NCBI GenBank assembly: GCA_002336845.1
Contig: DDEX01000048.1
Location: 1 to 12,072 of the forward strand
DNA length: 12,072 nucleotides
Source: Rhodobacteraceae bacterium UBA1943
GTDB taxonomy: Bacteria; Pseudomonadota; Alphaproteobacteria; Rhodobacterales; Rhodobacteraceae
Reading direction: 5' to 3'
Numbering within the stretch: position 1 is the first letter of the stretch; the number at the start of each line of letters is the position of its first letter. The translations under genes were made by a program, and so were the position numbers. This document shows positions 6,724-12,072 of the stretch, one piece after another. The notes under the pieces were generated by a model. The model was not told where the DNA came from and made no database searches. It was given only the letters and a program-made list of their open reading frames with translations.

Positions 6724-7083
6724 ATGCTGGCCCAGATCCTGACCGCCTTGGTCGCACTGATCCACCTTTATATCCTGTGGCTTGAGATGACCCAATGGGC
6801 CGCCCCGCGCGGCCGCAAGGTGTTTGGCACAACGGCGGAATTTGCCGAGGCATCCAAGGTGCTGGCTGCAAATCAAGGGCTTTACAACGGTTTTCTGGCC
6901 GCAGCCTTGATCTGGGCATTGGTGGCCGGGCTGCATGGCGCGGGGTGGCAGATGGGCGTTTACGGCCTTCTCTGCGTCGTCGTCGCGGGCCTTTATGGCG
7001 CGGCCACGGTGTCGCGCCGTATCCTGATGGTGCAGGCGGTTCCGGCGGGGTTGGCGCTTTTGGCGCTTTTGGCCGGGGTCTAG
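6724..7083 (+). CDS. DUF1304 family inner-membrane protein
   Basis: A 119-residue integral membrane protein of the DUF1304 family, function unknown. The family wording is clear: HLYILWLEMTQW at 14-25, PRGRKVFGTT at 28-37 and KVLAANQGLYNGFLAA at 45-60. Four hydrophobic segments are visible at about 1-22, 50-71, 76-96 and 98-118, with the conserved soluble loop between the first two. ATG 6724 follows AAGGAG at 6712-6717 by 6 nt. Start codons are separated from the divergent lyxose isomerase by only 64 bp, so both promoters must lie in that gap. Its TAG stop shares the palindrome CTAG with the stop of the opposing flavodoxin gene. Confidence 0.93.
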   Translation: MLAQILTALVALIHLYILWLEMTQWAAPRGRKVFGTTAEFAEASKVLAANQGLYNGFLAAALIWALVAGLHGAGWQMGVYGLLCVVVAGLYGAATVSRRILMVQAVPAGLALLALLAGV

Positions 7084-7604
7084 GCCGCCCATCCCAAAAG
7101 CACCCGGTCCAGTGCGGCCCAGTCTGTGTATTCCTTGTCCTGGCCCGCCTGCACTTCGGGGTCCTTCACCGCCGCGATGCGCCGCATCGCCCAGGCGCGG
7201 AAATAGCCGTATTCGCTGAACCGGAAGGCGCCCGCGACATGCTGGATATCGCCGGGGTTCCAGCCGGTTTCGGCCAGAAACCTGTGCAGACAGTCGTTCA
7301 GGCCCTTCCAATCCTCGGGGTCGTCACCCGCCGCCGACAGCGACACCGCCAGAAACAGCGTCGGCATCGCGTTCAGCCGCACGGCCTCTGCCTTTGCAAA
7401 ACCTGCCAGCGCCGGTTGATAGCCCCCGGCGTGCAGCGACCCGGCCAAGATCGCCCGGTCATAGCGTGTCAGGTCCAGCCCCTCGGCCTCTGTCACGTTC
7501 ATCAGCTCAACGCCGTGCCCGATGCCCGACAGGACCGCCATCGCATGGCGTGCAATCTTGCGCGTCTGACCATCGGTCGTCGCGTAAAGAACCAGTATCC
7601 GCAT
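7080..7604 (-). CDS. HemG-type flavodoxin-domain protein (protoporphyrinogen oxidase-like)
   Basis: A 174-residue FMN-binding flavodoxin-fold protein. It resembles E. coli HemG, the quinone-linked protoporphyrinogen IX dehydrogenase (181 residues), over the whole length: ILVLYATTDGQTRKIA at 3-18 holds the FMN phosphate loop, followed by YDRAILAGSLHAGGY, RLNAMPTLFLAVSLSA, AGAFRFSEYGYF and a KEYTDWAALD close to the C-terminus. The insert between AGAFRF and YTDW, which sets HemG apart from ordinary flavodoxins, is present. Rhodobacterales usually rely on HemJ for this step as far as I know, so the actual substrate is open and another flavodoxin-type reductase role is possible. ATG 7604 lies 4 nt after the stop of the upstream hydrolase gene, whose last codons carry the GGGGGTGA ribosome binding site. 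Its TAG shares CTAG with the DUF1304 stop. Confidence 0.85.
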   Translation of the reverse strand: MRILVLYATTDGQTRKIARHAMAVLSGIGHGVELMNVTEAEGLDLTRYDRAILAGSLHAGGYQPALAGFAKAEAVRLNAMPTLFLAVSLSAAGDDPEDWKGLNDCLHRFLAETGWNPGDIQHVAGAFRFSEYGYFRAWAMRRIAAVKDPEVQAGQDKEYTDWAALDRVLLGWAA

Positions 7605-7608
7605 GGGT

Positions 7609-8373
7609 TCACCCCCGTTTCGCGGCCCAATCGGCCACAGCCTGCCCAAAGGCCCGGAACAGGGGACGCGAGACAGGATCGTTCACGGCGTTCCATTCCG
7701 GGTGCCACTGGACAGACAGGGTAAATCCGGGCGCGTCCTTGACATAGATCGCCTCGGGCGTGCCATCGGGGGCGTAACCGTCGATGACGATCCGCGTTCC
7801 GGGGCGGCAGATACCCTGACCGTGCAGGGTGTTCGTCATCACCTCTGCCGCGCCCATCAGGCGATGGAACACGCCATCCGGGGCAAAGCGCACCGCATGG
7901 CGCAGGGCAAACTGCTCCTCAATCGTGCCATCGGGTGGCATCCGGTGGTTCATCCGCCCCGGCAAGTCACGGATTTCAGGATAAAGCGTGCCGCCCATTG
8001 CCACGTTCACCTCTTGAAAGCCCCGGCAGATGCCAAGAAAGGGCTGGCCGCTGTCAACACAGGCGCGGATCAGCGGCAGGGTGATGGCATCGCGGTTGCG
8101 GTCAAAGGCGCCATGGGCGGGAGTTTCCACCTCGCCATATTCGGCGGGGTGAACATTCGGGCGTCCGCCGGTCAGCAGAAATCCGTCACAGCGCGCCATC
8201 AGTTCCGGCACCGAGACAAGACGCGGATCGGCAGGCACGATCAAGGGCAGGCATCCCGCTGCCTCGGCCACGGCGGTCGAGTTGATAAGACCTGCGGCAT
8301 GAACCGAAAACCGTTCATTCATCAAATACGCATTGCCGATAATGCCCACGACGGGGCGCAAGGTGCCGCTCAT
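7609..8373 (-). CDS. Gamma-glutamyl-gamma-aminobutyrate hydrolase family protein (class I glutamine amidotransferase-like)
   Basis: A 254-residue cytoplasmic hydrolase of the peptidase C26/PuuD family, which releases glutamate from gamma-glutamyl compounds such as gamma-Glu-GABA in putrescine breakdown. It has the same length as E. coli PuuD (254). The nucleophile is Cys116 in FLGICRGFQE, the catalytic His224 and Glu226 are in VQWHPEW, and LLTGGRPNVHPAEYG at 66-80 is the family oxyanion-strand motif. The YPEIRDLPG segment after the nucleophile is also typical. There are no neighbouring puuABC-like genes, so the substrate is not fixed by context. AAAGGA lies about 7 nt before ATG 8373. The HemG-like gene starts 4 nt after its TGA, so the two are one transcription unit and probably translationally coupled. 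Confidence 0.9.
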   Translation of the reverse strand: MSGTLRPVVGIIGNAYLMNERFSVHAAGLINSTAVAEAAGCLPLIVPADPRLVSVPELMARCDGFLLTGGRPNVHPAEYGEVETPAHGAFDRNRDAITLPLIRACVDSGQPFLGICRGFQEVNVAMGGTLYPEIRDLPGRMNHRMPPDGTIEEQFALRHAVRFAPDGVFHRLMGAAEVMTNTLHGQGICRPGTRIVIDGYAPDGTPEAIYVKDAPGFTLSVQWHPEWNAVNDPVSRPLFRAFGQAVADWAAKRG

Positions 8374-8448
8374 GTCCAGTTCCTTTCACCCTGAAACGAT
8401 AGGCAGCGGGCCGGTGAAGGAAAAGGGGGGATCACGTTTTTGGCACTT

Positions 8449-8469
8449 GCCCTCCCGCAGGGGGAAGGT
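8449..8469 (+). promoter_or_regulatory. Candidate MerR/CueR-type operator upstream of DUF305 gene
   Basis: GCCCTCC-N7-GGAAGGT. The right half-site is identical to the right half of the E. coli copA CueR operator (ACCTTCC-N7-GGAAGGT, from memory), the gap is the same, and the left half matches at 5 of 7 positions. TTGCCC at 8447-8452 could be a -35 element, but no good -10 follows at the 19-20 nt spacing typical of MerR-type promoters. It lies about 33 bp before the start of a putative copper-binding periplasmic protein. Confidence 0.3.
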
Positions 8470-8501
8470 GGGAAAACGCACAGATCGTACAGGAGGACCG
8501 T

Positions 8502-8858
8502 ATGAAAAAGACATTCCTGACCCTGGGCCTTGCCACAGTTGCCGCCCTGCCCGTTCTGGCGCAGACCATGGATCACTCCGGCCATATGGCGTCGGCAGAC
8601 ACTTCTGCGTCCACCCTCGCTTATGAGGCGGCGAATACCGCAATGCACCAAGGCATGATGATCGATTACAGCGGCGATGCCGACACCGACTTTGTGCGCG
8701 GCATGATCCCGCATCACCAGGGTGCGGTGGCCATGGCCAGGATCGTGCTGGAGTATGGCAAAGACCCCGAGGTGCGCGCCCTGGCCGAAGGTGTGATCAA
8801 GGCGCAAGAGGCCGAAATCGCCTGGATGCAGGACTGGCTTGCCAAGAACGGCGGCTAG
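8502..8858 (+). CDS. Periplasmic DUF305 protein, putative copper-binding
   Basis: A 118-residue exported protein. The signal peptide is clear: KK start, hydrophobic LTLGLATVAALPVLA, cleavage after Ala20 (VLA-QT). The mature part is one DUF305 domain: a Met/His-rich start MDHSGHM at 23-29, MHQGMM at 48-53, the family core DFVRGMIPHHQGAVAMA at 63-79, and the closing helix KAQEAEIAWMQDWL. The domain is a ferritin-like four-helix type in which the conserved His and Met residues bind copper in characterised members such as CopM; a role in periplasmic metal handling is inferred from that. AGGAGG at 8491-8496 lies 5 nt before the ATG. It has its own 128-bp upstream region, shared with the divergent hydrolase gene. 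Its TAG shares CTAG with the stop of the opposing exporter gene. Confidence 0.92.
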   Translation: MKKTFLTLGLATVAALPVLAQTMDHSGHMASADTSASTLAYEAANTAMHQGMMIDYSGDADTDFVRGMIPHHQGAVAMARIVLEYGKDPEVRALAEGVIKAQEAEIAWMQDWLAKNGG

Positions 8859-9769
8859 GGCTGCTCGATCGCTTCGGGCGCGGGCGGCTTGCCCGCCGCC
8901 CGTTCGCGCATCGAGATGTAGATTGCACAGGCGATCAGAATGGCGACGCCGACAAAGGTCCACAGGTCGGGAAAGTCGCGGAAGAACACCCAGCCCATGA
9001 TCACCGAAGTCACCATTTCGGTATAGGCCAAGGGCGCCAGCAGCGAGGCCTCGGCATGGTCATAGGCCTTGACGATCAACAGGTGGCCGAAGGTGGCGAT
9101 GAAGGCAAGCGCCGCCAGCATTCCCCATTGGACTGCGGTCGGATGATGCCAGACGAACGGCACCGCGAGCGACAGGAACGCCCCGCCGATCAGGCTGGTC
9201 TGAAAGGTGGTCACGACAGCGGGCGCACGGCCCGCGATGGCCCGGGTCAGCACGAAATAGCAGGCAAGCAGCGTGCCTGCCGCCAGCGCCAGCAGACTGC
9301 CGGGGTTCACCTCGACCACGCCGGGACGAATGATGATCAGTGTGCCGACGAACCCCACCGCAACCGCCGCCCAGCGGCGCGGGCCGACCCGCTCCTTCAG
9401 GACCAGCGCGGACAGAACCGTGACGATCAGCGGCTGCACGAAAAAGATCGCCAGCGCAGAGGCGATCGGCAGATAGGTCAGCGACAGGAAGAAGGTAAAG
9501 GTCGCCGCCGCCAGAAAGGCAGCACGCAGCGCGTGATAGGCGGGCCGGTCAGGCCACAGCGCCCCTCGCCCCCCGGCCCGCAGGGCCAGGGGCAATGCCA
9601 TAAGCGCCCCCAGCGCCAGCCGCGCCCAGACCACTTGCAGGATCGGCAGGCCCGCCTGCCCCAGCGCCTTGGCGATCACGTCGATCCCCGGCAGCACCGC
9701 CATCGCCCCCAGCATCAGGAAAACCCCGATCAAAGGGCGCTGCGCGGACCGCTGAACAGATAAGGTCAT
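8855..9769 (-). CDS. EamA/DMT superfamily inner-membrane transporter
   Basis: A 304-residue integral membrane protein with two EamA repeats, about 14-146 and 155-287, and ten predicted membrane helices, the normal layout of drug/metabolite exporters. Typical wording includes VWARLALGALMALPL in repeat one, the ASALAIFFVQPLIVTVLSAL segment at the end of the first half with the following LKERVGPRRW loop, and PLAYTEMVTSVIMGWVFFRDFPD in repeat two. The C-terminal tail from about 288 is charged and cytoplasmic. Substrate is unknown; family members export amino acids, nucleosides or metabolites. Its ATG overlaps the TGA of the upstream aminotransferase as ATGA (9769-9766), so translation is coupled. 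That suggests, without proving, that it moves a substrate or product of the aminotransferase. Confidence 0.92.
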   Translation of the reverse strand: MTLSVQRSAQRPLIGVFLMLGAMAVLPGIDVIAKALGQAGLPILQVVWARLALGALMALPLALRAGGRGALWPDRPAYHALRAAFLAAATFTFFLSLTYLPIASALAIFFVQPLIVTVLSALVLKERVGPRRWAAVAVGFVGTLIIIRPGVVEVNPGSLLALAAGTLLACYFVLTRAIAGRAPAVVTTFQTSLIGGAFLSLAVPFVWHHPTAVQWGMLAALAFIATFGHLLIVKAYDHAEASLLAPLAYTEMVTSVIMGWVFFRDFPDLWTFVGVAILIACAIYISMRERAAGKPPAPEAIEQP

Positions 9770-10974
9770 GCCCCGGCCGCACGCGCCACGACACCCGCCG
9801 CGGCCGACAGCGCACCCGCACCATGCGGGATGCCAAGGGCCGTCATCCCCGCCTCCATCACCGCCAGCGCCCCAAGGGTCATATGGGCATTCACATGCCC
9901 CATATGGGCCACCCGCAGATGGGCGTCATAGTCGGGGTCGCCCGGTGGAACCGAGCCAAGGCCGATGCCAAGGGTCACGCCCGCCTTCCCCTCGCACCAG
10001 GTGCGCAGGCGGGTGGCCATCGGCTGCGGCCCGATGCGTGCCGCCGTGACGGCATGGCTGCGGTTCGCGGGGTCGGCGACCGACAGGCGGATTTCGGGGT
10101 TGCCCGCCCCCCAGGCATCGAAGGCTGCCCAGACCGCCCCGGCCAGCGCGCGGTGGCGGGCCCAGACGGCGGGCATCCCCTCTTCGTGCAGCATGGTCAG
10201 CGCCTCACGCAGGGCGAACAGGTGATGGGTGGGGGCGGTGCCGTGCCAGTGCTGCCAGAAGTCCGGCCCATCGGCGCGCGGGGCCCAGTCCCAATAGGGG
10301 GTGCGCAGGTCGGCCCCGCGCCCCGCCGTGCGGGCCTTTTCGGAAAACCAGATGAACCCCATGCCCGGCGGCACCATCAGCCCCTTCTGGCTGGCGGCAA
10401 GGGTCACGTCGATGCCCCAATCATCCATGCGGTATTCGTCGCAGCCAAGGCTGGCGATGCAATCGACCATCAGCAGCGCCGGATGCCCGGCCCGGTCCAT
10501 CGCCGCGCGCAGGGCCGGAACATCGGTACGCACCGAGCTTGCGGTATCGACATGGGTCGTCATCACGGCGCGAATCCTGCCCGCGGCATCGGCGCGCAAG
10601 GTCGCCTCGACCTGCGCGAAATCGGCAGGAGAGCGGCCAAAGTCGAGGCACTGCACCTCAACCCCCATCGCGCGCAAGGCACCCGTCCAGCCCAGACCGA
10701 AATGGCCGGTCGAGACCAGCAACACCTTGTCGCCACGCGAAAACAGGTTCGCGGTCGAGGCTTCCCACAGCGAATGGCCATTGCCGATATAGGCCGCCAC
10801 ATTGGCAGTGGTGCCCGCAACCGCCCGCAGATCGGGCCACAGCGTCGCCACCATCTCCACCAGCTCACCGGCATAGATATTGGGCGAAGGCCGCTGCATC
10901 GCCTGCAACACCCGGTCAGGCATGACCGAAGGGCCGGGAATGGCAAGATAGGGGCGGCCGTTGGCAAGCGTCAT
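9766..10974 (-). CDS. Class V PLP-dependent aminotransferase (serine-glyoxylate / alanine-glyoxylate type)
   Basis: A 402-residue cytoplasmic fold-type I pyridoxal phosphate enzyme of the alanine/serine/ureidoglycine-glyoxylate group, which transfers an amino group to glyoxylate to make glycine. Landmarks are YLAIPGPSVMPDRVL at 9-23, GNGHSLWEA at 64-72 for the cofactor phosphate, Asp171 in LLMVDCIASLG for the pyridine nitrogen, the Schiff-base Lys197 in ASQKGLMVPPG, and Arg354 in LRVAHMGH as probable substrate carboxylate ligand. Which amino donor is used cannot be read from the sequence. ATG codons at 10977 and 10974 are both possible; I use 10974 because AAAGGA then has 7-nt spacing. It is the first gene of a two-gene unit with the DMT exporter (ATGA overlap). 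Three 10-bp tandem repeats lie about 50 bp upstream. Confidence 0.9.
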   Translation of the reverse strand: MTLANGRPYLAIPGPSVMPDRVLQAMQRPSPNIYAGELVEMVATLWPDLRAVAGTTANVAAYIGNGHSLWEASTANLFSRGDKVLLVSTGHFGLGWTGALRAMGVEVQCLDFGRSPADFAQVEATLRADAAGRIRAVMTTHVDTASSVRTDVPALRAAMDRAGHPALLMVDCIASLGCDEYRMDDWGIDVTLAASQKGLMVPPGMGFIWFSEKARTAGRGADLRTPYWDWAPRADGPDFWQHWHGTAPTHHLFALREALTMLHEEGMPAVWARHRALAGAVWAAFDAWGAGNPEIRLSVADPANRSHAVTAARIGPQPMATRLRTWCEGKAGVTLGIGLGSVPPGDPDYDAHLRVAHMGHVNAHMTLGALAVMEAGMTALGIPHGAGALSAAAGVVARAAGA

Positions 10975-11022
10975 CATGGGATCCTTTCGCGTTGGCCCAG
11001 CGGTATCGGCGGGTTCGCACAA

Positions 11023-11052
11023 GGTCAATCGGGGTCAATCGGGGTCAATCGA
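11023..11052. repeat. Three tandem 10-bp repeats in the aminotransferase/phosphatase divergent gap
   Basis: Plus-strand GGTCAATCGG, GGTCAATCGG and GGTCAATCGA follow each other without a gap. On the minus strand each unit reads CCGATTGACC, so each carries TTGACC, a -35-like hexamer, towards the aminotransferase gene. The copy nearest the gene (TTGACC, 11030-11025) has TACCGC 17 nt further on as a poor -10. The period equals about one helical turn, so a bound protein would see all copies on one face of the DNA. Confidence 0.75.
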
Positions 11053-11061
11053 CCGCCATGC

Positions 11062-11090
11062 TTGCGCGAACCGGGGTTAGCCGCTATCTC
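11062..11090 (+). promoter_or_regulatory. Candidate promoter of the phosphatase gene
   Basis: TTGCGC (11062-11067), a 17-nt spacer and TATCTC (11085-11090) match the main sigma-factor consensus at 3 of 6 positions each with ideal spacing. It lies 28 bp before the ATG at 11119. Confidence 0.3.
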
Positions 11091-11118
11091 GCCCGCGACA
11101 CGACAGGGAACAGTTCCG

Positions 11119-11820
11119 ATGCTTGGCCGCATTCACCAAAAGCTGCAGGACTGGCAGGATGCCCTTGGCCGACGCTATGGCACCGACATCTCCACCCCCT
11201 CCGCACGCCGCGCCGCATGGTGGCATTTCCAGCTTTCCGACCACGCCTTTTTGCGCATCTTGTGGCACAACTTCTTTCGCGTGGCCCCCGGGCTTTACCG
11301 CTCTAACCAGCCCGATGCGAAACGGCTGGAGAGATATGCGCGCCTCGGGGTCAAATCGGTCCTGAACCTGCGGGGGGCCTCGGGACAAAGTTTCTGGCTT
11401 TTCGAACGCGAGGCTTGCGACCGCCTTGGCCTGCCGCTGATCGACCTGAATATGTCGGCCCGCCAACCGCCCAAGCGCGAAGTGCTGCTGGAGCTTTATG
11501 ACCTGTTCCAGACCTTGCCGCGCCCGGTTCTGATGCACTGCAAATCCGGCGCCGACCGCACCGGGCTTGCCGCAGCCCTTTGGCTGATCTGGGTCGAGGG
11601 CAAATCGGTCGAAGAGGCGATGGGTCAGCTTTCGCTGCGCTATGTCCACCTGTCCTTTGGCCGGACCGGAATTCTGGACCACTTCCTGCGCTTTTACGCG
11701 CGCGAACGCGACCGGACCGGCATTGCCCTGATCGACTGGATCAGGGACGGCTATGACCCCGGGGAACTGGCCGACTCGTATCGTCGGTGGGAGGCAAAGG
11801 GCAAGCTGGGCGACTGGTAG
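11119..11820 (+). CDS. Cysteine-based protein phosphatase (tyrosine/dual-specificity type)
   Basis: A 233-residue, probably cytoplasmic phosphatase. The catalytic P-loop is HCKSGADRTG at 140-149, with Cys141 as nucleophile and Arg147 binding phosphate (CX5R). The upstream strand LYRSNQPDAKRLERYARLG at 59-77 and KSVLNLRG at 79-86 is the usual entry to this fold in bacterial dual-specificity-like phosphatases. The general acid is not obvious; candidates are Asp109 in LIDLNMS or acidic residues just before the P-loop. The first 55 residues are an aromatic-rich extension (AAWWHFQ, FLRILWHNFF) outside the catalytic core. A Siw14-like activity on inositol polyphosphates cannot be excluded. AGGGA lies 9 nt before ATG 11119. 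The frame is open far upstream, but that part is antisense to the aminotransferase and not coding. The gene is followed 39 bp later by the ygfZ-like gene. Confidence 0.88.
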   Translation: MLGRIHQKLQDWQDALGRRYGTDISTPSARRAAWWHFQLSDHAFLRILWHNFFRVAPGLYRSNQPDAKRLERYARLGVKSVLNLRGASGQSFWLFEREACDRLGLPLIDLNMSARQPPKREVLLELYDLFQTLPRPVLMHCKSGADRTGLAAALWLIWVEGKSVEEAMGQLSLRYVHLSFGRTGILDHFLRFYARERDRTGIALIDWIRDGYDPGELADSYRRWEAKGKLGDW

Positions 11821-11859
11821 GGGCTTGACCTTCCCCGCCCCGGCACCGACATCTGGCGC

Positions 11860-12072
11860 ATGAGTGCCAAAACCGCCGCAGAACCCGCCCCCGACCGCCG
11901 GATCTATCGCCTGACAGGCAAGGATGCCCTGCCCTTCCTGCAAGGGCTCGTCTCGAATGACGTGCTGCCGCTGGGCAAGGCCGACGGCATCGTCTGGGCG
12001 GCCCTGTTGACGCCACAAGGCAAGTATCTGGCCGACTTCTTCGTGGTCGCGCGCAAGGGCGAATTGCTGCTG
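11860..12072 (+). CDS. ygfZ: YgfZ/GcvT-domain folate-binding protein, 3'-truncated by window edge
   Basis: The first 71 codons of a gene running off the window. The visible N-terminus, IYRLTGKDALPFLQGLVSND at 15-34 followed by WAALLTPQGKYLADFFV at 46-62, is the start of the YgfZ/IBA57 fold, a paralogue of the glycine cleavage T-protein that supports maintenance of certain [4Fe-4S] enzymes and tRNA modification. The diagnostic K-G-C-Y-x-G motif lies beyond the window, so the distinction from GcvT or dimethylglycine dehydrogenase-like proteins rests on this segment. No clear Shine-Dalgarno precedes ATG 11860. TTGACC at 11825 could be a -35 element but lacks a good -10. The 39-bp gap suggests read-through from the phosphatase gene. 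Confidence 0.85.
   Translation, partial: MSAKTAAEPAPDRRIYRLTGKDALPFLQGLVSNDVLPLGKADGIVWAALLTPQGKYLADFFVVARKGELLL

Noticed and set aside
6009..6785. A plus-strand open frame of about 258 codons opposite the lyxose isomerase
   Set aside because: The isomerase is recognised along its full length; the antisense product has no family features and crosses the divergent promoter region.
7603..8394. A plus-strand open frame opposite the gamma-glutamyl hydrolase
   Set aside because: The hydrolase has an intact catalytic Cys/His/Glu set and normal length; the opposite frame is a shadow.
9823..11118. Upstream in-frame extension of the phosphatase reading frame on plus
   Set aside because: This part is antisense to the aminotransferase, is low-complexity Arg/Gly/Pro, and the phosphatase has its own ribosome binding site at 11105-11109.
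11077..12018. A minus-strand open frame of about 313 codons opposite the phosphatase and ygfZ
   Set aside because: Both plus-strand genes have recognisable family motifs; the minus frame has none and no ribosome binding site.
1..12072. A defence island, mobile element or new multi-gene system
   Set aside because: No transposase, integrase, nuclease, helicase, toxin, reverse transcriptase or CRISPR-like repeats are visible; all large genes belong to familiar housekeeping families.

Overview
The window is about 12 kb of G+C-rich DNA (roughly two-thirds G+C by eye). It is tightly packed with short intergenic gaps, and the proteins look alphaproteobacterial. The gene content, protein wording and codon use fit the Rhodobacterales (Rhodobacter/Gemmobacter-like Rhodobacteraceae) best. 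This placement is inferred from family resemblance and not from a marker gene. I see no rRNA, tRNA, insertion sequence, integrase, phage gene, CRISPR array or toxin-antitoxin pair, so it reads as ordinary chromosomal housekeeping sequence.

Layout. (1) 1-2279, plus strand: the 3' part of edd and complete eda, the two dedicated Entner-Doudoroff enzymes, separated by a 146-bp gap that holds a large imperfect palindrome. (2) 2276-5336, minus strand: glnE (glutamine synthetase adenylyltransferase/deadenylase), then a small unrecognised gene that overlaps its 3' end. (3) 5337-5972: a 199-bp divergent intergenic region, a small secreted Gly/Asn-rich protein on plus, and a hairpin between convergent genes. 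(4) 5973-7083: a D-lyxose isomerase-type cupin (minus) divergent from a DUF1304 membrane protein (plus). (5) 7080-8373, minus strand: a two-gene unit of a class-I glutamine-amidotransferase-like gamma-glutamyl hydrolase and a HemG-type flavodoxin. (6) 8502-8858, plus: a periplasmic DUF305 protein rich in His and Met. (7) 8855-10974, minus strand: a class-V aminotransferase translationally coupled (ATGA) to an EamA/DMT exporter. (8) 11119-12072, plus: a Cys-based protein phosphatase and the 5' end of a ygfZ-like folate-binding Fe-S maintenance gene.

The genes do not form one pathway. The clear functional units are edd-eda (6-phosphogluconate to pyruvate and glyceraldehyde-3-phosphate), the hydrolase/flavodoxin pair and the aminotransferase/exporter pair. 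I did not find a convincing new multi-gene system. The features most worth a second look are non-coding or architectural: three of the four convergent gene pairs share a 4-nt palindromic stop (TTAA, CTAG, CTAG); a head-to-head repeat palindrome between edd and eda; three 10-bp tandem repeats carrying TTGACC upstream of the aminotransferase; a CueR-like dyad upstream of the DUF305 gene; and a possible leaderless glnE start.
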